From a virus, in the IMG/VR virus record IMGVR_UViG_3300030098_000381, positions 1 through 29,808 of that record: DNA of 29,808 bases; one strand, given 5' to 3'. Of the stretch, positions 5,780 through 12,369 are shown one piece after another; the stretch's first letter is position 1; each line of letters opens with the position of its first letter. The translations under genes were made by a program, and so were the position numbers. The notes beneath the pieces are model-generated. The model searched no databases, had not been told where the DNA came from, and saw only the letters and a program-made list of their open reading frames with translations.

Positions 5780-6182
5780 AAAAACAATAAGCAAACTTAA
5801 AAAAGAACTAGACAAATGGTTTAGTTTGTTTATTAGATTGCGTGAAGCTACTGATGAAGGTATTTGTCAATGCTTTACCTGTGGAAAAATTGATCATTAC
5901 AAGAAAATGCAATGTGGACACTTTCAAAGCAGAAGGCATTTAGCAACAAGATGGCACGAATGGAATTGCCAAAATCAATGCCAAAAATGTAATATTTGGT
6001 CACAGGGCGAACAATGGAAGTTCGGTATTAGTCTTAACGCTAAATATGGTGAAGGTACATCAAATGAATTAGGATTTTTAGCACAACAAAATGGAAAGAA
6101 ATTAGCTTGGGAATTAGAAGAAGATATACTTTATTACAAAACGATTGTTAAAAACTTAAAAAAAGAAAAAGGATTGGAGTAA
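5772..6182 (+). CDS. NinG/Rap-like recombination nuclease
   Basis: A 136-aa protein with the Cys/His-rich core of lambda NinG (Rap): CFTC (34-37), QCGHFQSRRHLATRWHEWNCQNQCQKCN (47-74) and the following GE. This is an HNH-like zinc-bound nuclease fold. Rap-type enzymes cut recombination intermediates such as D-loops and Holliday junctions. The N-terminal KKTISKLKKELDKWFSLFIRLR is also typical. It fits with the SSB, the annealase-like protein and the NinB-like protein in a recombination set. A TAnnTTTG box follows just after the stop. Confidence 0.75.
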   Translation: MPKKTISKLKKELDKWFSLFIRLREATDEGICQCFTCGKIDHYKKMQCGHFQSRRHLATRWHEWNCQNQCQKCNIWSQGEQWKFGISLNAKYGEGTSNELGFLAQQNGKKLAWELEEDILYYKTIVKNLKKEKGLE

Positions 6183-6199
6183 TTTTTTTTCTATATTTG
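6174..6199 (+). promoter_or_regulatory. Possible promoter of the sigma-factor block
   Basis: TATATTTG (6192-6199) is an exact TAnnTTTG box with a TTG at 6174-6176, spacer 15, slightly short. It is preceded by eight T residues and contains TCTAT, partly resembling the late boxes found at 8983 and 10773. ATG 6204 lies only 5 bases after it. It would start the run that includes the sigma-like gene. Confidence 0.4.
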
Positions 6200-6203
6200 A
6201 AAT

Positions 6204-6560
6204 ATGCAAAAACCTATATATGCAAATAAGCAGCATGAAGTATTATTAGACAATTATATAAAGCTGATTAAAGAATTTGTAAGGGATGTTTCAAATGAAA
6301 CAAGATGGAGCAATTATCAAGAAATATTTAACGTAATAATAGAATACCATAATACTTATGGAAATCACAGAACTAAAAACAACTGGCATGACTGGTTAAT
6401 GATATTACCTATTAATCTTTCAGTAATGACAAATGGATATTTAGCAGGTATAGAAACTAAACGTAACGCTGCTATAGTAAAGTCTTATAAAGTTATATTA
6501 AATGATATGCTGCATGATTTGGTAGATGGATTAGAAAAACTACAACCAATTAATGAATAA
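6204..6560 (+). CDS. Hypothetical protein, 118 aa
   Basis: A 118-aa helical protein rich in aromatic residues (RWSNYQEIFNVIIEYHNTYGNHRTKNNWHDWLMILPINLSVMTNGYLAG) with a Leu-rich C-terminal helix (MLHDLVDGLEKL). It is the first gene after a TAnnTTTG box and overlaps the sigma-like gene by 8 bases. Tight coupling to the sigma gene raises the possibility of a regulator or partner of that factor, but no family is recognised. Confidence 0.55.
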   Translation: MQKPIYANKQHEVLLDNYIKLIKEFVRDVSNETRWSNYQEIFNVIIEYHNTYGNHRTKNNWHDWLMILPINLSVMTNGYLAGIETKRNAAIVKSYKVILNDMLHDLVDGLEKLQPINE

Positions 6561-7107
6561 GATTTATCATATAATATCTAAGCTATCAGCTAAATTTAAA
6601 GAAATGGCTTATGGATTAACAAATGATGAAGAAGCAATTAATGATAGCGTACAAGAATTAATGCTATATTTTTTAACGATCAATCCAAAGGTATTAATGG
6701 ATATATATGAAAAGGATGGTGAAGAAGGATTAATAAGATATGGTGCAGTTGCTTTAAGAAGGTCATTAACAAGCCCACGTAGTGCATACTATTATAAGTA
6801 CAGAAAGTATTACAATAATATTTCTAGTCATTATACAACAACAGTAACGCAAGAAAACCCTCATAAAAGCATTTACAATATACCAGAAACAATAGACGTT
6901 AACTATGACTTTGAAAAGCTAGATAAAATAGATGCTGAACTAGAAAAATTATATTGGTACGATTCTAAAGTTTTTCAGCTTTATTATTACGAAGGTAACA
7001 CATTAGATTCACTCGCTAAGAAAACAGGAATAAGTAGAAACAGTTTGTTTTCTACAATAGATAAGGTGCGTGAAATATTAAAAAAAGAATTAAATGAAAA
7101 TAACTAA
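6553..7107 (+). CDS. Sigma-70-family-like RNA polymerase sigma factor
   Basis: A 184-aa protein built like a small two-domain (ECF-type) sigma factor. The N-terminal region, residues 12-45 (FKEMAYGLTNDEEAINDSVQELMLYFL), resembles sigma region 2.1-2.2. After a Tyr-rich middle, residues 122-178 look like region 4: an acidic helix, then a helix-turn-helix (GNTLDSLAKKTGISRNSLFSTIDKVREILKKEL). It would redirect host RNA polymerase to phage promoters. It is encoded just before the late genes, which share an unusual promoter-like box, so it is the natural candidate for the late switch. Region 2.4, which reads the -10 box, is not clearly recognisable. It overlaps both neighbours. Confidence 0.65.
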   Translation: MNKIYHIISKLSAKFKEMAYGLTNDEEAINDSVQELMLYFLTINPKVLMDIYEKDGEEGLIRYGAVALRRSLTSPRSAYYYKYRKYYNNISSHYTTTVTQENPHKSIYNIPETIDVNYDFEKLDKIDAELEKLYWYDSKVFQLYYYEGNTLDSLAKKTGISRNSLFSTIDKVREILKKELNENN

Positions 7108-7684
7108 TGAAGATAATATGGAACTAATGGCAAGGTATAAGGACAATTACTTTGACCTTGCTATTGTTGACCCTCCTTACGGTATAGGAATAAGCAGTAA
7201 CCCAGTAAGGCAACAGCACGAAAAAAAACAATGGGATAACAATATCCCAAATAAAGAATACTTTAGCGAACTTTTTAGGGTAAGTAAAAACCAAATAATT
7301 TGGGGAGGTAATTACTTTGATTTACCACCGACACAAGGTTTTTTCATTTGGGATAAAAAACAACCGCACGACTTTAGTTTAGCTATGTGTGAATATGCTT
7401 GGAGTAGTTTACAAAAACCCGCTAAAATGTGGTCTTTGAGTGTACTTAAAGAAAAAGGGAAGATACACCCAACACAAAAACCCGTTGAATTATATGAATG
7501 GCTTTTGTTGAACAACGCAAAAGAAGGGGATAAGATACTTGATACACATTTAGGTAGTGGGAGTATTGCAATAGCCTGTCATAACTTAGGATATGATTTA
7601 ACAGCGTGTGAGTTAGACAAAGACTATTACGAATTAGCAATGAAAAGAATAAATCAGCATAAAGCTCAATTAAGATTAATATGA
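7094..7684 (+). CDS. DNA N6-adenine / N4-cytosine methyltransferase (DPPY type)
   Basis: A 196-aa protein with VDPPYGIG (motif IV, DPPY at 26-29) near the N-terminus, HPTQKP (125-130) and the AdoMet-binding DTHLGSGSIAIA (motif I, 150-161) near the C-terminus: the beta-class order. DPPY usually signals adenine-N6 methylation, though N4-cytosine cannot be excluded. No restriction enzyme is encoded nearby, so this is an orphan methylase, probably for protection or regulation. Codons in its middle look somewhat richer in G and C than the neighbours. It overlaps the sigma-like gene by 14 bases and the next gene by ATGA. Confidence 0.85.
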   Translation: MKITNEDNMELMARYKDNYFDLAIVDPPYGIGISSNPVRQQHEKKQWDNNIPNKEYFSELFRVSKNQIIWGGNYFDLPPTQGFFIWDKKQPHDFSLAMCEYAWSSLQKPAKMWSLSVLKEKGKIHPTQKPVELYEWLLLNNAKEGDKILDTHLGSGSIAIACHNLGYDLTACELDKDYYELAMKRINQHKAQLRLI

Positions 7685-8079
7685 ATAAATTTTTTACAAG
7701 TCAAGAAGTATATCAAGATAGACTTGCAATTTGCAGGGAATGTATTTATTATTTTAAACCTACTGGTACATGCAAACGCTGCGGCTGTTTTATGAAAATT
7801 AAGGCAAGACTAGCACCTATGGAGTGTCCAGAAAAGATGTGGCAAAAGACAACAGAAATAGATACACCTGATGATCTACCACAAGAAATAATAGATGAAA
7901 TACTTTTAATATGGAATGACATCAAAACAGGCAGGGCAAAAAATGTAAAAGTAAAAAAGAAGATGATAGAAATATACAATACTATACACATGACTAATTA
8001 CAGCACAGGTACTAATTGTGGTTCTTGTCTTAGCACTATGTTTAGCACTATGAGAAAACTATACGAAAAATACAAATAA
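7681..8079 (+). CDS. Cysteine-rich zinc-binding phage protein
   Basis: A 132-aa protein with a cysteine cluster at residues 18-57: CRECIYYF, TCKRCGCFMKIKARL and CPEKMW. This is probably a zinc ribbon or treble-clef knuckle of a kind common in Bacteroidota phages and in genes near terminases. The C-terminal half is helical and has another cysteine pair (NCGSC). A DNA- or RNA-binding role is likely, but the partner is unknown. Confidence 0.6.
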   Translation: MNKFFTSQEVYQDRLAICRECIYYFKPTGTCKRCGCFMKIKARLAPMECPEKMWQKTTEIDTPDDLPQEIIDEILLIWNDIKTGRAKNVKVKKKMIEIYNTIHMTNYSTGTNCGSCLSTMFSTMRKLYEKYK

Positions 8080-8080
8080 T

Positions 8081-8341
8081 ATGATAGACGAAATACCTGA
8101 ATACTATAAAGGAAAGAACGGATATATGGCCAAAGATGTTATATATAATTTTGATTTAAACTACAATATCGGTACGGCTATTACCTACTTAATACGTTGT
8201 AAAAAAAAGCATGATGACAATGGCATACAAGATATTAGAAAAGCTATAAACCATCTGCACTTTGAATTAGATGAAATAATAAAAAATCAACCTAAAAACG
8301 AAACAAGAACAGGCGGCTTGTATCCAAATGGAAAGCTATGA
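8081..8341 (+). CDS. DUF3310-like phage protein
   Basis: An 86-aa protein with the DUF3310 pattern: EYYKGKNGYMAKDVIYNFDLNYNIGTAITYLIRCKKKH...GIQDIRKAINHLHFELDEI. These small phage proteins are widespread and sometimes labelled nucleotide-kinase-like, but their function is unproven. It lies one base after the zinc-binding gene and overlaps the next by ATGA, so it is part of the same transcript. Confidence 0.75.
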   Translation: MIDEIPEYYKGKNGYMAKDVIYNFDLNYNIGTAITYLIRCKKKHDDNGIQDIRKAINHLHFELDEIIKNQPKNETRTGGLYPNGKL

Positions 8342-8601
8342 TAAAATTTGTGTGCAATAAATGTAATGATACTTTAGAACTTACTAAAGCCACTATAAAA
8401 AATATAGATGGTAAGTGGCGTACAGAACAGGCGTACTGTAAAAAGTGTGATGAATGGATGCAAGAATACGATAAGGAATTTAAAGGCTTTCCTAGTCTTA
8501 TAAGAACAGAACCTACATTAACAAAAAAAGGTGATAAGCTATGGGCTTCTGCAAAAGAAAAACTAATAGGTGAACGAGGTGTAAATGAATCTTTTGATTA
8601 A
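8338..8601 (+). CDS. Zinc-ribbon hypothetical protein, 87 aa
   Basis: An 87-residue protein with two CxxC knuckles, CNKC (6-9) and CKKC (33-36), separated by a strand-rich loop. This is a classic four-cysteine zinc ribbon. The rest is a basic tail (KGFPSLIRTEPTLTKKGDKLWASAKEKL). It may bind nucleic acid. It is coupled upstream by ATGA and downstream by TAATG. Confidence 0.6.
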   Translation: MIKFVCNKCNDTLELTKATIKNIDGKWRTEQAYCKKCDEWMQEYDKEFKGFPSLIRTEPTLTKKGDKLWASAKEKLIGERGVNESFD

Positions 8602-8984
8602 TGAAGTTTGTAATAAAGTGTGATAAAGATAAGCAAAGTCTGATAAACTATCTAAAAGAATTACAAAGTGATTATATAGTAGATGTAAAGAAACAAAGAA
8701 ACAATAGATCAAATATGCAGAATAGTTATTACTGGGCTTGTATAGTACAACCATTAGCACAAGAGATAGGGTACTTTCCTGATGAAATGCATGATATACT
8801 AAAAGTAAAATTTGCAAGTGAATGGCAAAGTATAGAAGTAAATGATAAACAAGTAGGGCTGCAAGTAGTCAATAGTTCAGCTAGAATGAACACAAAAGAC
8901 TTTGAAATATATGCAGATCAAATAAGAATATGGGCATTAAGTGAATTAGGTATTAGATTAATGCTACCAAATGAATACGAATAA
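8601..8984 (+). CDS. NinB/Orf-like recombination mediator
   Basis: A 127-aa protein with the pattern of lambda NinB (Orf): KQRNNRSNMQNSYYWACIVQPLAQEIGYFPDEMHDILKVKF near residues 34-74, then SARMNTKDFEIYADQIRIWALSELGIRLMLPNEYE. Lambda Orf is a recombination mediator that helps load recombinase onto SSB-coated DNA. The presence of SSB and NinG-like genes supports this reading. It is the last gene before the first late box, with only 15 bases to the terS start. Confidence 0.65.
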   Translation: MKFVIKCDKDKQSLINYLKELQSDYIVDVKKQRNNRSNMQNSYYWACIVQPLAQEIGYFPDEMHDILKVKFASEWQSIEVNDKQVGLQVVNSSARMNTKDFEIYADQIRIWALSELGIRLMLPNEYE

Positions 8985-8999
8985 TTTCTATTATATAGT
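8983..8999 (+). promoter_or_regulatory. Late promoter-like box before terS
   Basis: AATTTCTATTATATAGT directly abuts ATG 9000. The same 17 bases with one change stand at 10773-10789, abutting ATG 10790. Related boxes lie at 20547-20563, 21302-21318 and 23744-23760. In four of the five, TCTA is exactly nine bases before an ATG. I infer a phage-specific promoter, probably giving a leaderless or nearly leaderless mRNA. Confidence 0.6.
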
Positions 9000-9374
9000 A
9001 TGGAATACGAACAAAAGCGAACACAAATCAGTAAAGAAACAATGCTAGAAGCCCTTGAAAAGTCTTTAGGCATAGTTACAGAAGCGTGTGATAAAACAGG
9101 TCTTAGTAGAACGCAACACTACAAGTGGTATAAAGAAGATGAAGCGTATCGTAATTCAGTTGATAGCATAGATAGTAAATTTATAGACTTTGCAGAATCT
9201 CATTTAAAGAAACAAATAGAAAAAGGTAGCACACAAGCTACTACATTCTTTTTAAGAACAAGAGGGCGTAAACGTGGGTATAGCGAAAAACAAGAAGTAG
9301 ATATTACTTCAGGTAATGAACCAATAACTATAGAATTTAATATAGGTGCGAATAAAACCAACAATAACAGTTAA
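9000..9374 (+). CDS. terS: Terminase small subunit (putative)
   Basis: A 124-aa protein located directly upstream of and overlapping the large terminase gene. An N-terminal helix-turn-helix (MLEALEKSLGIVTEACDKTGLSRTQHYKWYKEDEAYRNSV) is followed by a helical oligomerisation segment (FIDFAESHLKKQIEKGSTQATTFFLRTRGRKRGY) and an acidic tail. This is the usual plan of small terminases, which recognise the packaging site and regulate the motor. It is the first late gene, with a late box touching its ATG. Confidence 0.75.
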   Translation: MEYEQKRTQISKETMLEALEKSLGIVTEACDKTGLSRTQHYKWYKEDEAYRNSVDSIDSKFIDFAESHLKKQIEKGSTQATTFFLRTRGRKRGYSEKQEVDITSGNEPITIEFNIGANKTNNNS

Positions 9375-10656
9375 ACAAGACGAAGCCTTTCAATACCTAA
9401 AAGATACTGAAACAAATGAAATACTTTTCGGTGGAGGTGCAGGAGGTGGCAAAAGTTGGTTTATATGTGCAGCAATAATATCTAGTTGTATTCAGTACAA
9501 AGGAATAAGAGTATTACTTGGCCGTGCTAAATTAGATACATTAAAGAAAACAACATTAAATACTTTTTTTGAAGTATGCAAACAATGGAACTTAACAACA
9601 CCTGAACACTACATATACAATGCACAAACAAACATTATTAAATTTTTTAATGATTCTGAGGTTGTTCTTAAAGACTTGTTTCAGTATCCTTCTGATCGTA
9701 ATTTCGATTCTTTGGGTTCTCTTGAGCTTACTATGGCAGCGATTGATGAGTGCAATCAGGTTACAGAAAAAGCGAAAAACATAGTAAGTAGTAGAATAAG
9801 ATATAAGCTAGATGAATATAATCTTATACCTAAACTTATATTAACTTGCAATCCTTCAAAGAATTGGGTATATACAGAGTTCTACAAAAAACATCAAGAA
9901 GGTAAACTACCAAAATACAGAAAGTTTATACAAGCCTTAGTAGATGATAATCAGAATATATCAAGGCATTACAAAGAACAGCTTAATAAATTAGATGAAC
10001 TAAGTAAACAAAGACTATTATTTGGTAATTGGGAATATGACCTTAGTAAAGATTCACTTATAGACTACAATGCAATATTAGGAATATTTGACAATAAAGG
10101 CATAGATGGTGATAAATATATATCTTGTGATGTAGCACGTTTTGGGGCTGATAGAACAGTTATTATGCTCTGGCAAGGGCTACACCTTAGATACATCAAA
10201 ACTATGCTTAAAAGTGCTGTAAATGATGTTGTAGATGAAATAAAGAAATTACAACAAGAGAATGGTGTACCATTGAGAAATATAATTGTAGATTCAGATG
10301 GTGTAGGTGGTGGTGTTACTGATTACCTTAGATGTCAGCAATTTCAAAACAATGCAAGAGCTTTGAAAGGTGAAAACTTTCAGAACTTAAAAACACAATG
10401 CTATTATAAGTTAGCAGAACTTATTAACAATGGTCAAGTGGGTATAAACTGTAATAATGTAAATGCAAAGAATGACATTATAGAAGAACTTGAACAGGTA
10501 AGAATGAAAGACATAGACAAAGACAATAAACTACAGATATTACCAAAAGATACAGTAAAAGACATAATAGGTAGATCACCTGACTATTCAGATGCTATGG
10601 CAATGCGTATGTATTATGAAATTGATAGTAACTATGGTAGGTATTTTGTACAATAA
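9346..10656 (+). CDS. terL: Terminase large subunit
   Basis: A 436-aa packaging ATPase-nuclease. Visible motifs are Walker A GGGAGGGKS (29-37), Walker B MAAIDEC (D134, E135), motif III LTCNPSKNWVYTEFY (166-180), and the RNase-H-like nuclease acids D262 (SCDVARFGADRT), D316/D318 (IIVDSDGVGGG) and D413/D417 (SPDYSDAMAM). It drives DNA into the prohead and cuts concatemers. The start is GTG 9346, overlapping terS by 29 bases. Homology-like sequence begins at once (TVKQDEAFQYL), which supports this start. The length is normal for the family. A 133-base hairpin-rich gap follows. Confidence 0.95.
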   Translation: MRIKPTITVKQDEAFQYLKDTETNEILFGGGAGGGKSWFICAAIISSCIQYKGIRVLLGRAKLDTLKKTTLNTFFEVCKQWNLTTPEHYIYNAQTNIIKFFNDSEVVLKDLFQYPSDRNFDSLGSLELTMAAIDECNQVTEKAKNIVSSRIRYKLDEYNLIPKLILTCNPSKNWVYTEFYKKHQEGKLPKYRKFIQALVDDNQNISRHYKEQLNKLDELSKQRLLFGNWEYDLSKDSLIDYNAILGIFDNKGIDGDKYISCDVARFGADRTVIMLWQGLHLRYIKTMLKSAVNDVVDEIKKLQQENGVPLRNIIVDSDGVGGGVTDYLRCQQFQNNARALKGENFQNLKTQCYYKLAELINNGQVGINCNNVNAKNDIIEELEQVRMKDIDKDNKLQILPKDTVKDIIGRSPDYSDAMAMRMYYEIDSNYGRYFVQ

Positions 10657-10660
10657 GAAA

Positions 10661-10716
10661 AGGGGCTGCACAAGGCAAACCCCTAGATAAGAAAATGGAA
10701 ACAGTAATTTTCTTAT
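10661..10716 (+). promoter_or_regulatory. Double hairpin in the gap after terL
   Basis: Hairpin A: AGGGG (10661) with CCCCT (ending 10684), plus an inner TGC/GCA pair. Hairpin B: ATAAGAAAA (10687-10695) pairs with TTTTCTTAT (10708-10716) across 12 bases. Neither has a clean T tract. The stretch ACCCCT..ATAA..GAAAATGGAAA resembles the leader at 1350-1380, so this may be a copy of that element or a terminator-like boundary before the tail operon. A seven-codon ORF (10695-10718) lies over hairpin B. Confidence 0.45.
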
Positions 10717-10772
10717 AGAATAATGGAATGGCAAATATAACAAAATTATATTACTGTAAACTAAATATTAAC

Positions 10773-10789
10773 AATTTCTATTATATATT
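10773..10789 (+). promoter_or_regulatory. Late promoter-like box before the tail operon
   Basis: AATTTCTATTATATATT directly precedes ATG 10790 and is identical to the terS box except at the second-last base. It follows the hairpins after terL, as expected for the start of a new transcript. Confidence 0.6.
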
Positions 10790-11392
10790 ATGAAAGTAAA
10801 AATCAAGAAAAATAAAAAAGTAAAAAAGTATAAAGTAGTAGAGAAGTGGAGTGAAGTAACATTAGATGACTGGATAAAGCTAATAGCAGCAGAAGAAAAG
10901 ATAACATCTGAATCAGCTTTAGAGCAAATTAAGTTATTATCTGATATTCCAGAAAAACTAATAAAAGCCTTAAGTATAGAGAATATAGCTTTAATACTTA
11001 AGCACATAAATAGAGTTAAAGATACAGCAGAAAACAAACTATCTAAGATAATTAAAATAGAAGGTAAAGAGTATGGTTTTCATCCTGACTTATCAGAAAT
11101 AACTTTAGGTGAATATGCAGATATTGAAACATTTATAAAAAATGGAATAGACAAGCATTTACCAGAGATGATGGCTATATTGTATCGACCTATTGTTGAA
11201 AAGAAAAATGATGTGTACACTATTGAAGCGTATGATGGTAAAATAAGTATAAGATCAGAGATAATGAAAAAGATGACTGCAGAACAAGTACAAGGTGCAA
11301 TGGTTTTTTTTTGGACTTTCGTGAAAGTGTTCTTGAAGATTTTGCCATCGTCTTTGAAGGAGCAGGCGAATCAAATGCTGAAGGAGCTGTAG
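10790..11392 (+). CDS. Tail assembly chaperone-like protein (short product of frameshift pair)
   Basis: A 200-aa protein: a strongly basic N-terminus (KVKIKKNKKVKKYKVVEKW), then a helical body with LDDWIKLIAAEEKITSESALEQIKLLSDIP and HPDLSEITLGEYADIETFI. It is the first gene of the tail operon. Near its end is a run of nine T residues (11304-11312). A -1 slip there leads into the open frame 11311-11580, as in lambda gpG/gpGT. Without the slip, translation ends ...FLKILPSSLKEQANQMLKEL. Tail chaperones coat the tape measure during tail assembly. The tape measure lies far downstream here, so the role is inferred from the architecture. Confidence 0.65.
   Translation: MKVKIKKNKKVKKYKVVEKWSEVTLDDWIKLIAAEEKITSESALEQIKLLSDIPEKLIKALSIENIALILKHINRVKDTAENKLSKIIKIEGKEYGFHPDLSEITLGEYADIETFIKNGIDKHLPEMMAILYRPIVEKKNDVYTIEAYDGKISIRSEIMKKMTAEQVQGAMVFFWTFVKVFLKILPSSLKEQANQMLKEL
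11304..11312 (+). promoter_or_regulatory. Putative -1 ribosomal frameshift slippery site
   Basis: Nine consecutive T residues. In the frame of the 10790 gene this reads ..T TTT TTT TGG, a perfect X-XXY-YYZ slippery heptamer at 11305-11311. A -1 slip continues into TTG GAC TTT CGT and stays open to 11580. The fused product would be 263 residues (174 + 89). Confidence 0.65.
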
Positions 11393-11580
11393 TAAGTGAA
11401 GACTTTGCTGAACGTTGGGGCTGGTTCGGTGTGATGTATAGATTAGCTAATGCTGAAATTGTGAATTTGCAAAGAATAACTGAATTAGGTCTTTTAGAAT
11501 GCTTGACTTGGTTAAGTTATGAAACAGACTTAAATATTAATAGAAGCGTAAAATTAAATAATAAAAATGGCGGTATATAA
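11311..11580 (+). CDS. C-terminal extension of the tail chaperone (-1 frame)
   Basis: An 89-codon open frame that overlaps the 3' end of the 10790 gene and has no convincing start of its own; the only candidate is the TTG inside the slippery region. The peptide looks like a real domain: FAERWGWFGVMYRLANAEIVNLQRITELGLLECLTWLSYETDLN, with conserved-looking Trp, Tyr and ECL..L.Y residues. I read it as the extension added by -1 frameshifting, equivalent to the T part of lambda gpGT. An independent short protein is possible but less likely. The next gene overlaps its end by 14 bases. Confidence 0.65.
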   Translation: MDFRESVLEDFAIVFEGAGESNAEGAVVSEDFAERWGWFGVMYRLANAEIVNLQRITELGLLECLTWLSYETDLNINRSVKLNNKNGGI

Positions 11581-12100
11581 CAAAACGTACAATAATGTAA
11601 TTGATACTTTAAAGCAATTAGGTGCAGAACACAATCAAATACACACTACTACTACTGGTGACATATTTGATATTGATTTATCTAAAAACACAAAGTTTCC
11701 TTTGCTTCATATAAATCCTGTAAATGTATCAACAGGTCAAGCAACACTCACTTACAACTTTCAATTATTTGTAATGGATGCAGTAAGTGAAAAAGAAGAC
11801 TGGACAAATGCTAATTTTCAATCAGCAGATTATCTTAGTAATGAGCAAGAAGTTTTAAGCGAGTGTTTACAAATATGTACAGATATTATTGGAATGTTTA
11901 GGCATTCTAAATGGCAATCACAATTAGCATTAGATATTGATGCTCCTGTATATTTTGGTGAAGGTGAATTTACACTAGAACCTTTTAATGAAAGATTTGA
12001 CAATATGCTAACAGGATGGGTGTTTCAATTACCTGTAACAGTACATAATGACTTTCAGACTTGTAATATACCTGTAGATAATGATTCAATAGGAAAATAA
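11567..12100 (+). CDS. Tail or neck structural protein (tail-terminator-like, tentative)
   Basis: A 177-aa protein with mixed helices and strands: an N-terminal helix (YNNVIDTLKQLGAEHNQIHTTTTGDIFDIDLSKN), then strands (FPLLHINPVNVSTGQATLTYNFQLFVMDAV) and a C-terminal beta part (WVFQLPVTVHNDF). Size, fold impression and position among tail genes recall tail terminator or completion proteins, which cap the tail and join it to the head. No hallmark residues prove this. It overlaps the frameshift ORF upstream by 14 bases and the tiny ORF downstream by TAATG. Confidence 0.45.
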   Translation: MAVYNKTYNNVIDTLKQLGAEHNQIHTTTTGDIFDIDLSKNTKFPLLHINPVNVSTGQATLTYNFQLFVMDAVSEKEDWTNANFQSADYLSNEQEVLSECLQICTDIIGMFRHSKWQSQLALDIDAPVYFGEGEFTLEPFNERFDNMLTGWVFQLPVTVHNDFQTCNIPVDNDSIGK

Positions 12101-12165
12101 TGAAATTTAAAATAGGAAAATATAAAATAGAGATAGGTTTTTTTAAAATTACTATAAACTTATGA
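12100..12165 (+). CDS. Tiny coupled ORF, 21 aa
   Basis: The ATG overlaps the preceding stop (TAATG) and its own TGA overlaps the next ATG (ATGA), so it fits the space between two genes exactly. The peptide alternates basic and hydrophobic residues (MKFKIGKYKIEIGFFKITI), like a single amphipathic beta hairpin. Such exact coupling suggests either a real microprotein or a translational bridge for the next gene. Confidence 0.4.
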   Translation: MKFKIGKYKIEIGFFKITINL

Positions 12166-12368
12166 AAGAGGTATTTGAATTAATAGAAAGTTATGGAGTA
12201 ACCTTAGTATTATTGATAGGTGCTTTTTATGCGTTGTATCAATTCTTTTTCTTTAGTATTAGAGAGGTTAAAAAGACATTTGAGAAACACCACGAAAAGA
12301 ATGCAGAAAATATGCAAGAAGTTAAAGATAAGTTAAATACTATATTAGAGTTTCTAAAAAATAAATAA
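12162..12368 (+). CDS. Small membrane protein with coiled-coil tail (holin-like)
   Basis: A 68-aa protein with one N-terminal membrane span (residues 12-33, VTLVLLIGAFYALYQFFFFSI) followed by a charged helical tail (REVKKTFEKHHEKNAENMQEVKDKLNTILEFLKNK). This is the layout of BhlA/UviB-type holin-like proteins. It sits in the tail block, away from the endolysin. It could be a second holin or a tail-associated membrane protein for DNA entry. Confidence 0.5.
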   Translation: MKEVFELIESYGVTLVLLIGAFYALYQFFFFSIREVKKTFEKHHEKNAENMQEVKDKLNTILEFLKNK

Positions 12369-12369
12369 T

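Noticed and set aside
10728-10793. 21-codon ORF (MANITKLYY...) ending in ATGA with the 10790 gene
   Set aside because: It runs straight through the late promoter-like box and hairpin region; the coding match is probably chance, and a leaderless start at 10790 would exclude it from the mRNA.
11311-11392. Independent gene starting at TTG 11311
   Set aside because: The start lies in a nine-T slippery run and has no leader; a -1 frameshift extension explains the overlap better.
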